The notes beneath the pieces are model-generated. The model made no database searches. It was given only the letters and a program-made list of their open reading frames with translations, and was not told where the DNA came from. Positions 28,808-37,503 of a stretch of DNA of 64,000 nucleotides are shown here, piece after piece (the first letter of the stretch is position 1; each line of letters begins with the position of its first letter). Source of the DNA: an uncultured Gammaproteobacteria bacterium (GTDB lineage Bacteria > Pseudomonadota > Gammaproteobacteria > Nitrosococcales > Methylophagaceae); contig CAJQLA010000005.1 in NCBI GenBank assembly GCA_905479075.1, positions 62,001 through 126,000 on the forward strand. Reading direction: 5' to 3'. The translations under genes and the position numbers were made by a program.

Positions 28808-29938
28808 ATGAATACAACAATAGACTTGAATAAACAGTGGTTTGATATTAAGAAAGAGCGGGTTACCAAAGGCAAAAAAAAATGGTATCAGGCTAATCTT
28901 AAATCCACTCAGGCACCTGAATCTACAACGCCAAGGATAGATAGCAATGATAATATCGAACAGGTAATACCTTGGTACGAGGCAAATATGACAAAACATT
29001 TAGATATAAAGAAAAAATGGTATGAAGCCAATTTAAAGGCGGCTGTTACATCTGTAAGGGCAAACCGGCAAAAATGGTATGAAGCTAACTTGAAAGATAA
29101 CGACAGTGATAAAACACCATGGTATGAAGCGAATACGGCTCCGTATTCAGAAGTTAAACAAAAGTGGTATCAAGCTAATCTAGAAAAGGCGCGTGAAAAC
29201 CAGAGTAAATGGTATCAAGCAAATCTAGATAATACGCCTACTGAAACGCATTGGTATGAGATCAGCAATGATAATGTCAATGAGGTTAAAAAACATTGGT
29301 ATGAAGCGAATTTAGAGACTGCACGGAAAAGTCGTAAAACTAAACCATGGTATGCAGCTAATATTGCTGTGGACCCTCATGCAGATCTAAAGAAAAAATG
29401 GTATGAGGCTAATATCGCGCTTGTTAAATCTAAACAAACTAAGAGTAAATGGTATGAAGCCAATACTCAAACTGCCCGTGCTTCCCAAAAAAACTGGTTT
29501 GAAGCATCAAAAGAAGATGTGACACCTTCTGAAACACCTTGGTATGAAGCCAATATACAACAGCATGTTGAGACTAAGAAAAAATGGTACGAAGCAAACC
29601 TAGAGGCTGCGCGGACATCGGTTAGAGAAAATAGGCAGAAGTGGTATGAAGCAAATATAGAAAATACCGATACAAGTGATGTCAAGCCTTGGTACGAAGC
29701 GAATATAAATGCTGATCCAACAGTTGATATTAAACAGAAGTGGTATGAGGCTAACTTAGAGACTGCAAGGCAGTCTCGTAAAAATAAACCATGGTATGAA
29801 GCTAATATCGCTGTAGATCCACATGCTGATGTTAAGCAAAAATGGTATGAAGCTAATATGAAGTTGGCAAGAACAAAAAATATCAAGAAAAAATGGCATG
29901 AAGCCAATGCTAAAGTGGTGAGAGATAAGCAAAAATAA
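28808..29938 (+). CDS. WYEAN-repeat protein, unknown function
   Basis: I recognise no family. The 376-residue product has no signal peptide or membrane helix, so it is probably cytoplasmic. It consists almost entirely of boxes with consensus [K/P]-W-Y-E-A-N-[L/I]. Tryptophans sit at 11, 26, 56, 71, 90, 105, 120, 135, 149, 164, 181, 198, 215, 230, 245, 260, 279, 295, 312, 329, 346 and 363, mostly 15 or 17 residues apart. Fourteen boxes read exactly WYEAN; others are WYQAN, WYAAN, WYEIS, WFEAS or WHEAN. The spacers are rich in Lys, Arg, Glu, Asn and Ala. Box codons vary synonymously (tat/tac, gaa/gag, gca/gcc/gct/gcg), which indicates selection on the protein. It is flanked by a strong Shine-Dalgarno sequence and a strong terminator. 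A multivalent binding scaffold is one inference; no function is assigned. Confidence 0.85.
   Translation: MNTTIDLNKQWFDIKKERVTKGKKKWYQANLKSTQAPESTTPRIDSNDNIEQVIPWYEANMTKHLDIKKKWYEANLKAAVTSVRANRQKWYEANLKDNDSDKTPWYEANTAPYSEVKQKWYQANLEKARENQSKWYQANLDNTPTETHWYEISNDNVNEVKKHWYEANLETARKSRKTKPWYAANIAVDPHADLKKKWYEANIALVKSKQTKSKWYEANTQTARASQKNWFEASKEDVTPSETPWYEANIQQHVETKKKWYEANLEAARTSVRENRQKWYEANIENTDTSDVKPWYEANINADPTVDIKQKWYEANLETARQSRKNKPWYEANIAVDPHADVKQKWYEANMKLARTKNIKKKWHEANAKVVRDKQK
28883..29908 (+). repeat. Coding tandem repeat array (about 45-51 bp period)
   Basis: Twenty-one WYxAN-type boxes recur every 42-57 bp inside the gene. Larger internal duplications are visible: codons 68-97 match 257-286 at 24 of 30 residues, and codons 171-202 match 319-350 at 27 of 32 residues. 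The array probably grew by duplication of multi-box blocks. The DNA copies have diverged at third positions. Confidence 0.8.
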
Positions 29939-29974
29939 TAATACTATTATGTAGTTATTAAATTAGCATATAAG

Positions 29975-30010
29975 ATAGCTGCAACCAGCGAAGGTTGCAG
30001 CTATTTTTTA
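29975..30010 (+). terminator. Rho-independent terminator after the WYEAN-repeat gene
   Basis: A perfect 12 bp stem (ATAGCTGCAACC at 29975-29986 with GGTTGCAGCTAT at 29993-30004), a 6-base loop and a T-run directly after it lie 37 bp behind the stop codon. This is one of the strongest terminators in the window. It separates the repeat gene from carbonic anhydrase. Confidence 0.92.
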
Positions 30011-30104
30011 TGTAGAATAGGAAAAGTCATTCTTTAAAGTAAAGGCTTTAAAACAGATAAATAAATTATAATCAGAAAAATATTAGGCGGGAGAACAATT
30101 TTTT

Positions 30105-30734
30105 ATGGCTAGTCAACAAAAGCTATTAAGTGGATTTAAACGATTTCAGCAACAGTATTTTGGTGATGACCGCCGTCTGTATGAGAGTATGAAAGATGGT
30201 CAGCCGGCTAAGACATTGATGGTGGCATGCTGTGATTCACGTGTTGATCCAGCTATTTTGACAGACTGCGATCCAGGTGATTTGTTTACTGTACGTAATG
30301 TTGCTAATTTAGTCCCACCCTGCGAGACTGGAGGTGATTACCACGGTACCAGTGCAGCCATAGAATTTGCGGTTAATAACTTGAATGTTGAAAACATCAT
30401 TGTAATGGGCCATGCAAATTGTGGCGGTATTCAGGCTTTGTGGGATGATGATGGCACAGTCAAATCACAGTTTATCCAGCCTTGGGTATTCATCGCAGAT
30501 AAAGCAAGAGAAAAAGTTAAAAAGGAGCATGCTGGGAAAGATCGTAAACAGCAATTAACGGCTTGTGAGCAAGAAGCTATTTTGGTATCACTTGAGAATC
30601 TACTGACTTTTAAATGTATCAAAGAACGTTTAGAGCAAGGCAATATCAGTTTACATGGCTGGTATTTTGATGTTCGGATTGGTGAATTATTTAGTTACCA
30701 AGCACAAACAAATAGTTTTGAAATAGTCCGATAG
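30105..30734 (+). CDS. can: Beta-class carbonic anhydrase
   Basis: The 209-residue zinc enzyme interconverts CO2 and bicarbonate. Zinc ligands C43, H103 and C106 are visible in ACCDSRVDP and MGHANCGG, with the catalytic Asp44-Arg46 dyad. No signal peptide is present, so it is cytoplasmic. A good ribosome-binding site (GGCGGGAG) precedes the start, and a TATAAT lies at 30067-30072 without a clear -35. The preceding terminator makes it an independent transcript. In heterotrophs and methylotrophs this enzyme supplies bicarbonate for carboxylations. Confidence 0.95.
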   Translation: MASQQKLLSGFKRFQQQYFGDDRRLYESMKDGQPAKTLMVACCDSRVDPAILTDCDPGDLFTVRNVANLVPPCETGGDYHGTSAAIEFAVNNLNVENIIVMGHANCGGIQALWDDDGTVKSQFIQPWVFIADKAREKVKKEHAGKDRKQQLTACEQEAILVSLENLLTFKCIKERLEQGNISLHGWYFDVRIGELFSYQAQTNSFEIVR

Positions 30735-30780
30735 CACCTTTTTACTGGTAAATTTGGGAGAAAGAAGGGGTTAATAGAGC

Positions 30781-31449
30781 CTATTCTACTTCCTCGTCAC
30801 CTAAGCCAATACCACTCTTAATGCGATCGATAAGCCCTGGGCCTTCTGATTCCTCATCTGTGTCTTCACTATAGATTTCTTCAGGTTCATCATCAGAGCT
30901 AAGGGTATCTTTAACCTTGTCTAATAAGCCTGTGTTTTGTTTAGGAATGGGGACTTCAGCTGGCTCTGGTAATTCAACGTCTTCTTCGACGATTGCTTCT
31001 GTTTCATCAGCCATCCCAAGCGTGTCTTTAATATCATCGATAAGGCCGGTATTGCGTTTTGTGAGGGGCACTACGACATTTTTATCTGTTCGAACAACTT
31101 CAGGTAATTCCTCACGTGCAACAACACGCGTATTTCCATCAAGACGATTTAGCTTTTCATCTTTGAAGAAAACGGTAATACGACGCTGCTCACGGTCGCC
31201 ATTTCCAGGTTGGTAAGTGTAAATGTAGTCCCAGCGATCCGGATTAAAAGTGTCTATAAGCAATGGTGTGCCCATAACATAAGCGACTTGACTTTTTGTC
31301 ATTCCATGCTCTAATTGATTGAGCATTTCTTGCGTGACATCATTACCTTGACGGATATCAATCCGATAAACACCAGGAATTTTATCTTTATTACAGCCAC
31401 TAATTGACAATAATAATAAGGAAAAAGTGTAAATGAGAAGAGTTTTCAT
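30781..31449 (-). CDS. bamE: BamE (SmpA/OmlA) lipoprotein with an extended, repeated C-terminus
   Basis: Residues 1-112 form a normal BamE: signal peptide with lipidated Cys19, then the QGNDVTQEMLNQLEHGMTKSQV segment and the fold up to about residue 105. BamE stabilises the BamA-BamD complex. The total of 222 residues is about twice the length of Escherichia coli BamE (113). The extra part is acidic and carries three copies of a short amphipathic motif: NTGLIDDIKDTLGM (133-146), NTGLLDKVKDTLSS (172-185) and PGLIDRIKSGIGLG (204-217), with Asp/Glu/Pro-rich linkers. It is divergent from fur, an arrangement common in gammaproteobacteria. Confidence 0.92.
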   Translation of the reverse strand: MKTLLIYTFSLLLLSISGCNKDKIPGVYRIDIRQGNDVTQEMLNQLEHGMTKSQVAYVMGTPLLIDTFNPDRWDYIYTYQPGNGDREQRRITVFFKDEKLNRLDGNTRVVAREELPEVVRTDKNVVVPLTKRNTGLIDDIKDTLGMADETEAIVEEDVELPEPAEVPIPKQNTGLLDKVKDTLSSDDEPEEIYSEDTDEESEGPGLIDRIKSGIGLGDEEVE

Positions 31450-31528
31450 TTATATTTAACATCTGTAATTTATTTACCAGAGTGCGATGATACGCTAAAC
31501 ACTCTGTTTCGACGAGGTATTGATCGTA

Positions 31529-31948
31529 ATGGAAAGTCAAGATTTAAGAAAAGCAGGGCTAAAGGTCACTTTACCTCGTTTAAAGGTGTTAGAAATACTA
31601 GAACAAACTGCGCAAAGGCATATGAGTGCGGAAGATGTGTATAAAGCGCTTCTTGAAATGGGCGAGGAAATTGGCCTTGCTACTGTCTATCGTGTGCTGA
31701 CCCAGTTTGAGGGCGCAGGGTTAGTTTCAAGGTTGAGTATTGAGGGTGGCCACGCAGTTTTCGAACTTGTTGATGGTTCTCACCATGATCATTTACTTTG
31801 TGTGAGTTGTAACCGTATCGAAGAGTTTGTAGATGAAGTCATTGAAGAGCGCCAACGTGTTATAGCGGCAGAGAAAGGTTTTGAAATGACTGAGCATAGT
31901 CTTTATATCTATGGCATCTGTAAGGAATGTCAGAAAAAAGCCGGCTAA
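31529..31948 (+). CDS. fur: Ferric uptake regulator Fur
   Basis: The 139-residue iron-responsive repressor starts at ATG 31529, 11 bases after GAGG; an in-frame TTG at 31520 is too close to that site. It opens with the typical ELRKAGLKVTLPR-like segment, then the winged helix (LATVYRVLTQFEGAGLV), then the metal-binding HHDHLLC. Two CxxC pairs (CVSC and CKEC) bind structural zinc. It is divergent from bamE and overlaps recN tail to tail by 4 bp. I found no strong Fur box in the 79 bp divergent region. Confidence 0.96.
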   Translation: MESQDLRKAGLKVTLPRLKVLEILEQTAQRHMSAEDVYKALLEMGEEIGLATVYRVLTQFEGAGLVSRLSIEGGHAVFELVDGSHHDHLLCVSCNRIEEFVDEVIEERQRVIAAEKGFEMTEHSLYIYGICKECQKKAG

Positions 31949-33627
31949 ATTAAGTTATCACTTGTTTGCTCTAACATTTCCTGCGCGTGCAAGCGTGTTT
32001 TTTCGGTGAGTTTGACTCCGCCCAGCATGCGCGCTATTTCTTCTATACGCTGTTTTTCGTCTAAAAGTGATATTTCAATATGGGTGCTATCACTAAGCTG
32101 TTTTTTGTTCACTTGTAATTGATGATGGGCCTGAGCAGCCACTTGCGGTAAATGTGTAATGCAAACAACTTGCTGTGTTTTAGCAAGGCTGCGTAGATGC
32201 TTGCCCACTATTTCGGCGATACCACCGCCAATACCCACATCCACTTCATCAAATACCAATGTTGGCACACTACGCGTTCCTGCAGTGACGACTTGGATCG
32301 CTAGGCTAATACGAGCCAGTTCACCACCTGAAGCGACTTTACCTAGCTCTCCCGCAGCTTGTCCAGGATTCGTACTGACTAGTAATTGAACATGATCGGC
32401 ACCTGTTTCATTGAATGCCTGTAGCTGCATTGGCGATACAATAATTTCAATCTGACCCGCTGGAATAGCAAGCTCTTGAATTGTTGCCATGATTTTTTTG
32501 GCAAGCGGCTTAGCAGCTTTCTTTCTTTTAGCGGTGATTTTGTTACATAGGTCCAAACAATGTTGTTTTTGGCTCAGTAGTTGTTGCTGTAACTGCTCAA
32601 TTTGGTTATCTATTTCGTTAAAACTGCTGAGTTGATCGCAAAGTGATTGAAAATGCGCTGGCAATGCTTCAATTTCGACATGATGTTTGCGGGCTAGTGA
32701 ATGTAATGTACTTAATTGTGTTTCTATTTCTTCCAGTCTGGCCGGATCTAAGTCGATATTATTTAAGTAATGGCGCAATTCTGTTTCCGTTTCATCGAGC
32801 TGAACCACTGTTGAATTAAGAATTTCAATAAGATTGGCAAAGCGAGGTTCAACATCAATTAAATTTTGCAATTCGTTCAGCGCCGTATTGATTTGAGTGT
32901 ACGCAGCCCCATTCTCTTGCTCAAACAGTTGATGAAGACTAGATTGGACTGTAGTGGTTAATTGCGATGCATTCGCTAACTGATGTTGTTCGTGAATTAA
33001 TTCCTTTACGTTATCTTCACTTAAACCAAGCGGTTCTAGCTCTTTAATCTGGTAATTAAGCAAATCTAACTGCGAACGATATTGCTCTGCTTGTTGTGTT
33101 TGTATGTCAATTTGTTGTTGTAATGAATGCCATTGTTGGTGTGCAGTTTTTAACTCATTCAACAAGGGTTTTGTGTTGGCGACAGTATCTAGTAATTGAC
33201 GTTGTGTATCTGGTCTGACTAGAGACTGGTGGGCATGTTGACCATGAATATCGATGCTTTTTTCACTAATGATTTTCATTTGACTCAAAGGCACAATTCG
33301 ACCATTGATATAAGCACGTGAGCGGCCATCTCGAGAAATCGTTCTACGAAGGTGGCAAAGTTCCTGATCGTCTAGCTCCTGGTGAATTAACCACTGTTGA
33401 AGCTGCTCGTTTTGGCTAACATCAAAACTAGCCTCAATCTCAGCACGATCGTGGCCTTGTCTGATCATGTTTGAATCAGCTCTATCTCCTAAAACCAGGC
33501 CTAAGGCATCAACCAAAATTGATTTGCCAGCACCTGTTTCCCCAGTCAGTGACATCATGCCAGATTTGAGTGTTAACTCAATATCATCTACAACAGCTAA
33601 GTGGCGAACACAGAGGTTAGTTAGCAA
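31945..33627 (-). CDS. recN: DNA repair protein RecN
   Basis: RecN is an SMC-like ATPase used in double-strand break repair. The N-terminal Walker A GETGAGKS lies near residue 30. A long coiled-coil middle (about 150-370) follows, and the C-terminal ABC signature SGGELARISLA and Walker B VPTLVFDEVDVGIGG are present. I chose TTG at 33627 because it follows GGGGA at good spacing and gives the usual N-terminus (MLTNLCVRHLAVVDD). An ATG at 33645 would add six residues and increase the overlap with nadK to 29 bp. It is probably co-transcribed with nadK. Confidence 0.93.
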   Translation of the reverse strand: MLTNLCVRHLAVVDDIELTLKSGMMSLTGETGAGKSILVDALGLVLGDRADSNMIRQGHDRAEIEASFDVSQNEQLQQWLIHQELDDQELCHLRRTISRDGRSRAYINGRIVPLSQMKIISEKSIDIHGQHAHQSLVRPDTQRQLLDTVANTKPLLNELKTAHQQWHSLQQQIDIQTQQAEQYRSQLDLLNYQIKELEPLGLSEDNVKELIHEQHQLANASQLTTTVQSSLHQLFEQENGAAYTQINTALNELQNLIDVEPRFANLIEILNSTVVQLDETETELRHYLNNIDLDPARLEEIETQLSTLHSLARKHHVEIEALPAHFQSLCDQLSSFNEIDNQIEQLQQQLLSQKQHCLDLCNKITAKRKKAAKPLAKKIMATIQELAIPAGQIEIIVSPMQLQAFNETGADHVQLLVSTNPGQAAGELGKVASGGELARISLAIQVVTAGTRSVPTLVFDEVDVGIGGGIAEIVGKHLRSLAKTQQVVCITHLPQVAAQAHHQLQVNKKQLSDSTHIEISLLDEKQRIEEIARMLGGVKLTEKTRLHAQEMLEQTSDNLI

Positions 33628-34486
33628 GCTTTCGTCCCCATTCAAGCTTTGCCCGTAGAATAGAATAGTGGTCGTGATCTTCTAAATGCAGTAATTTAAC
33701 TGTTTGCGAATGTCGTTCAATTTTGACTGTGTCGCCCGGCTGTAGAATATGTCCTGGCCTTCCATCACAAGTCACCATACAGGTGCTATCTGTTTTGTCG
33801 CTCATTATGATTTCAATCAGATTACTAGCGGCGACAATAAGGGGGCGATTACTGAGAGTATGAGGACAGACCGAGGCGAGGACCACAGCATCTAAATCGA
33901 CATCTAAGATTGGACCACCAGCAGACATAGCGTAGGCAGTAGAGCCTGTAGGGGTCGCTACGACAAGTCCATCAGCGCGCTGGCTATTGAGAAACTTACC
34001 ATTAAGGTATGTTTCGAATTCGATCATATGGAGCCCCTGATGACCGTGAACAACAACATCATTCATTGCAGTCCCTACTGGCATTGGAGAGTCATTGATT
34101 GTGGCTGTTAATAGGAAGCGTGTGTCTTCTCGATATTCGCCAGTCAAAATTTTGGAAAGCTGTCTATCGAGGTTAGTTAAAGTAACATCAGCTAAAAAGC
34201 CTAAGCGGCCAACATTGATACCAACCAGTGCTAAATTACTACCCGCCATAGCACGAGAAGCCGAGAGTACAGTGCCGTCACCTCCTATAGCGATGACTAA
34301 GTCGCAGCTTGATGCAAAATCATTGCTCGAAACGACCTCTAAGTCGGCTAGAAAGTTAAGCGGTTCGTTGATGACAATAGATAATGACTTTGATTTCAAA
34401 AAATCACTAATTTGTACAACGGCATTTTCTAGTATTGGATCATCTTTTCGGATAAATAATCCAATACGTTTAAAAGGTGTCTTCAT
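33617..34486 (-). CDS. nadK: NAD kinase
   Basis: The 289-residue enzyme phosphorylates NAD to NADP. The GGDGT motif lies near residue 70 (VIAIGGDGTVLSASR), a typical AMNDVVVHG motif follows, and the glycine-rich TPTGSTAYAMSAGGPI segment lies near 181-197. Length and motifs are typical of gammaproteobacteria. The gene overlaps the recN start, which reproduces the common nadK-recN pair. Confidence 0.96.
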   Translation of the reverse strand: MKTPFKRIGLFIRKDDPILENAVVQISDFLKSKSLSIVINEPLNFLADLEVVSSNDFASSCDLVIAIGGDGTVLSASRAMAGSNLALVGINVGRLGFLADVTLTNLDRQLSKILTGEYREDTRFLLTATINDSPMPVGTAMNDVVVHGHQGLHMIEFETYLNGKFLNSQRADGLVVATPTGSTAYAMSAGGPILDVDLDAVVLASVCPHTLSNRPLIVAASNLIEIIMSDKTDSTCMVTCDGRPGHILQPGDTVKIERHSQTVKLLHLEDHDHYSILRAKLEWGRKLAN

Positions 34487-34660
34487 AATTACCGGGTCAC
34501 GTAGCTTGTGTTATAAGGGCTAATTGTATATTCGTCATAATAAAAAATATCGGAGCCTAGTTAATCAGCATCAATTCTATCCTAATAGTTCTATCATGAG
34601 TGCCATAAGATGATAAAATAACAAAATTTTTAAGCAACTTTATTTCTATAAGGAACAAGC

Positions 34661-35092
34661 ATGGCAATTGAACGTACTCTTTCTATTATTAAACCTGATG
34701 CAGTAGCAAAAAATGTGATTGGTGAAATTTATTCGCGTTTTGAAAAAGCGGGTTTAAGTGTAGTAGCGGCAAAAATGATTCACCTAAGTAAAGACGGTGC
34801 TGAAGGATTTTATGCTGAGCATAAAGAACGTCCTTTCTTTAATGCGCTTGTTAGCTTCATGACATCTGGCCCTGTTATGGTACAAGTTCTGGAAGGTGAA
34901 GGCGCGGTACTTAAAAATCGTGACCTTATGGGTGCAACAAATCCTGTGGAAGCTGAAGCAGGGACTATACGCGCTGATTTTGCTGCAAGTATTGATGAAA
35001 ATGCTGTACATGGATCTGATTCCGCGGAAAGTGCAGCAAGAGAAATTGCTTATTTCTTCACCTATGAGCAACTATGCGGTCGTACACGTTAA
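34661..35092 (+). CDS. ndk: Nucleoside diphosphate kinase
   Basis: The 143-residue enzyme transfers the gamma-phosphate between nucleoside triphosphates and diphosphates. It starts [15 protein letters not shown] and has the active-site histidine in [12 protein letters not shown] near residue 118. The sequence is full length with no unusual residues. A TAAGGAAC ribosome-binding site precedes the ATG. It is the first gene of the ndk-rlmN-pilF-rodZ-ispG-hisS series. Confidence 0.97.
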   Translation: MAIERTLSIIKPDAVAKNVIGEIYSRFEKAGLSVVAAKMIHLSKDGAEGFYAEHKERPFFNALVSFMTSGPVMVQVLEGEGAVLKNRDLMGATNPVEAEAGTIRADFAASIDENAVHGSDSAESAAREIAYFFTYEQLCGRTR

Positions 35093-35112
35093 TCAGTGAG
35101 TAATGCATTATT

Positions 35113-36210
35113 ATGTCGCGCACTAATTTATTTGATTTAGACCTTGAAGGTCTGGAAGGATTTTTTGCTGAATTAGGTGAAAAGTCTTTCCGTGCGCGTC
35201 AACTCATGCAATGGATCCACCAGTATCGAGTGGTGGACTTTGCAGAAATGAGTAATTTTAGTAAAGGATTACGACAAACCTTATCTGATAAAGCAGAGTT
35301 AACATTACCGGAAGTTTTGCATGAACATGTTTCAAAAGATGGGACGCGAAAATGGATCATCCGTCTATCTTGTGGTAATTCTATAGAAACTGTTTTTATA
35401 CCTGAGGACGGTAGAGGAACACTTTGTGTTTCATCCCAAGTAGGCTGTGCGCTTGAATGTACGTTTTGCTCAACGGCACAGCAGGGTTTTAACCGTAACC
35501 TGAGTGCCAGCGAAATAATCGGCCAATTGTGGATAGCAAACGAGTATCTTGGCAAGGAGCCAAAAGGTAATCGTATGGTCACTAATGTTGTGATGATGGG
35601 CATGGGTGAACCCTTAGCCAATTACAAGAGTGCTGTCTCAGCCATGAAGTTAATGCGTGACGATTTAGCCTACGGTATTTCTTGGCGCAGGGTTACTTTG
35701 AGTACATCGGGCATGGTGCCGATGATTGATAAGTTACGTGAAGATTGTCATGTGAGTCTGGCTATATCACTGCATGCTGCAAATGATGAATTACGTAGTG
35801 AAATTATTCCACTCAATAAGAAATATCCTATTTCTGAATTATTAGCGGCGTGTAAAAGGTATGTTGACGGGCATCAAAAACGGCATATCACCATAGAATA
35901 TGTTTTACTGGAAGGTATTAATGACTCTGCTAAAGATGCTCAGGATTTAATGCGTATCCTTAAAGGTTTATCAACGAAGATTAATTTAATTCCCTTTAAT
36001 CCTTTTCCCGGTACATCCTATAAATGTTCTTCCAAGAAGGTCATGGTGCGTTTTAAACAACAATTGATCGATGGTGGTTATGTGGCGACTATTCGCCGAA
36101 CACGAGGTGATGATATTGTGGCAGCATGTGGACAGTTAGCGGGTGAGGTGCAGGATCGTACCCGTCGTACGCAAAGGCTTAACATTGAAAAAGGAGTGGC
36201 AACCATATGA
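35113..36210 (+). CDS. rlmN: Dual-specificity rRNA/tRNA (adenine-C2)-methyltransferase RlmN
   Basis: This radical-SAM enzyme methylates 23S rRNA A2503 and tRNA A37. The 365-residue protein has the iron-sulfur motif CALECTFC near residues 113-120, the GMGEPL motif near 160-165, and a C-terminal cysteine in the [10 protein letters not shown] segment that forms the methyl-transfer pair with a second cysteine. Its stop overlaps pilF in an ATGA junction. Confidence 0.96.
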   Translation: MSRTNLFDLDLEGLEGFFAELGEKSFRARQLMQWIHQYRVVDFAEMSNFSKGLRQTLSDKAELTLPEVLHEHVSKDGTRKWIIRLSCGNSIETVFIPEDGRGTLCVSSQVGCALECTFCSTAQQGFNRNLSASEIIGQLWIANEYLGKEPKGNRMVTNVVMMGMGEPLANYKSAVSAMKLMRDDLAYGISWRRVTLSTSGMVPMIDKLREDCHVSLAISLHAANDELRSEIIPLNKKYPISELLAACKRYVDGHQKRHITIEYVLLEGINDSAKDAQDLMRILKGLSTKINLIPFNPFPGTSYKCSSKKVMVRFKQQLIDGGYVATIRRTRGDDIVAACGQLAGEVQDRTRRTQRLNIEKGVATI

Positions 36211-36965
36211 GCAGAAACAATATTTTGGTTTTAGCAATAGTGTTGTTCCTCTCGGGCTGCCAATCAATGAATGGTTCTAGACCAAACTATGTTGCCCCTG
36301 ATGCAAAAGCTGCTGAACTTAATATGCGCTTGGGGTTGAATTACTTACAACGTGGTGATTATGAGATCGCCTTAGAAAAACTTGAAAAAGCACTCAAACA
36401 AGATCCTGGCTTATCACCTGCACATAATACTATCGCTTTGCTATATCAACGTATCAGCGTGAACGATAAGGCTGAATATCACTTCAAACAAGCAATACGA
36501 TACGAACCTGATTATTCACAAGCACATAATAACTTTGGTGTCTTTTTATGTCAGGTTGGCCGCTACAAGGAAGCAGAACAAAGCTTTTTAGAGGCCGTTA
36601 AAAATCCTTTATACAGAAGCACTGCACAGGCATATGAAAATGCGGGTTTGTGCGTTAGCCGTATACCTGATGCTGTGTTGGCAAAGAGCTACTTACGAAA
36701 AGCGTTGCAGTATAATCCAAACTTATCTAAAGCATTATTGCAAATGGCTGAAATACATTATGATGAGCAAGGTTATATGCGTGCTAGAGCTTATATCGAA
36801 AGATACCGTACGGAATCAAGATGGACGCCAAGAGCGTTATTATTGGCTATCAAAATTGAACATAAGCTAGGTGATAAGAATGCGGTGTCAAGTTATAGGG
36901 TGTTATTGAAAGGCAAATTCCCAGATTCAGATGAGGCTTTGATAGTGGAGAAAGGTAACTTTTAA
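36207..36965 (+). CDS. pilF: Type IV pilus biogenesis TPR lipoprotein PilF/PilW
   Basis: The 252-residue lipoprotein has a signal ending in LSGC (Cys18) and about six TPR repeats starting at residue 30 ([22 protein letters not shown]). PilF acts as pilotin for the PilQ secretin in the outer membrane. Its place between rlmN and rodZ is conserved in gammaproteobacteria with or without pili. The PilS-PilR pair elsewhere in this window suggests that this organism makes type IV pili. Confidence 0.92.
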   Translation: MSRNNILVLAIVLFLSGCQSMNGSRPNYVAPDAKAAELNMRLGLNYLQRGDYEIALEKLEKALKQDPGLSPAHNTIALLYQRISVNDKAEYHFKQAIRYEPDYSQAHNNFGVFLCQVGRYKEAEQSFLEAVKNPLYRSTAQAYENAGLCVSRIPDAVLAKSYLRKALQYNPNLSKALLQMAEIHYDEQGYMRARAYIERYRTESRWTPRALLLAIKIEHKLGDKNAVSSYRVLLKGKFPDSDEALIVEKGNF

Positions 36966-36966
36966 T

Positions 36967-37488
36967 ATGACTGAAACTAAACAAGAGATAAATGAGCAGG
37001 GAGAAGCTCTTGGGTTAGGTGAAAGGTTAAAGCAAGCACGGGAAGCAAAAAAATTAAGTTTGGACGAAGTGGCGGCTCAATTAAGAATTGCCAAAGTATG
37101 GCTTGATTCTATAGAAAAAGAAGCATGGGCCGCTTTGCCTAGTCGCACCTATGCAAGGGGCTATTTTATTAGCTATGTAAAATTTATGGGTTTACCCGAA
37201 GATACTTTATTAAGCTTATTTAATTTACAATACGCGGAGCCTGCTAAAGTGGCTCCGAGTTTAAATCAAAAGCAAACTTCAAATGTGAAGGTGAAAGTAC
37301 TGGCTGTTATAGTGCCATTATTATTGATTGCTTCAGCTTGGTTTAGCTGGCAGTTTTTATTTGAGAATAAACAAAATGATGAAGCGGCATGGTTGGGGGA
37401 CGGCCATACTATTTTACATAGCCAATTTAATGAAAAGACCACATTAAATGTTGCGACCTTTATTTCAAGTTTCGAGCACAATAATTAA
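36967..37488 (+). CDS. rodZ: Short RodZ-like helix-turn-helix membrane protein
   Basis: RodZ links MreB to the cell-wall elongation machinery. The N-terminal helix-turn-helix domain (about residues 17-88, LGERLKQAREAKKLSLDEVA) is clear, and one membrane helix follows at 110-130. The protein then ends after only about 43 periplasmic residues. Normal RodZ (337 residues in Escherichia coli) has a long linker and a beta-rich DUF4115 domain after the helix, which are absent here. The next gene starts 15 bp later, so no remnant of the domain is present downstream. The short form may still bind MreB. Confidence 0.85.
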   Translation: MTETKQEINEQGEALGLGERLKQAREAKKLSLDEVAAQLRIAKVWLDSIEKEAWAALPSRTYARGYFISYVKFMGLPEDTLLSLFNLQYAEPAKVAPSLNQKQTSNVKVKVLAVIVPLLLIASAWFSWQFLFENKQNDEAAWLGDGHTILHSQFNEKTTLNVATFISSFEHNN

Positions 37489-37503
37489 TACGATGCTTAG
37501 TTA

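Noticed and set aside
29467-29907. A 146-codon open frame on the reverse strand inside the WYEAN gene
   Set aside because: It is a mirror of the repeated codons of the forward gene, has no Shine-Dalgarno sequence, and its product merely repeats the same period.
28883-29908. Possible CRISPR array or noncoding tandem repeat
   Set aside because: The period varies from 42 to 57 bp, repeats differ at synonymous positions, spacers are coding in one frame and no cas genes are near.
28808-29938. Multi-core RiPP precursor peptide
   Set aside because: No modification enzyme, protease-transporter or leader peptide signature lies nearby; neighbours are a secreted unknown protein and carbonic anhydrase.
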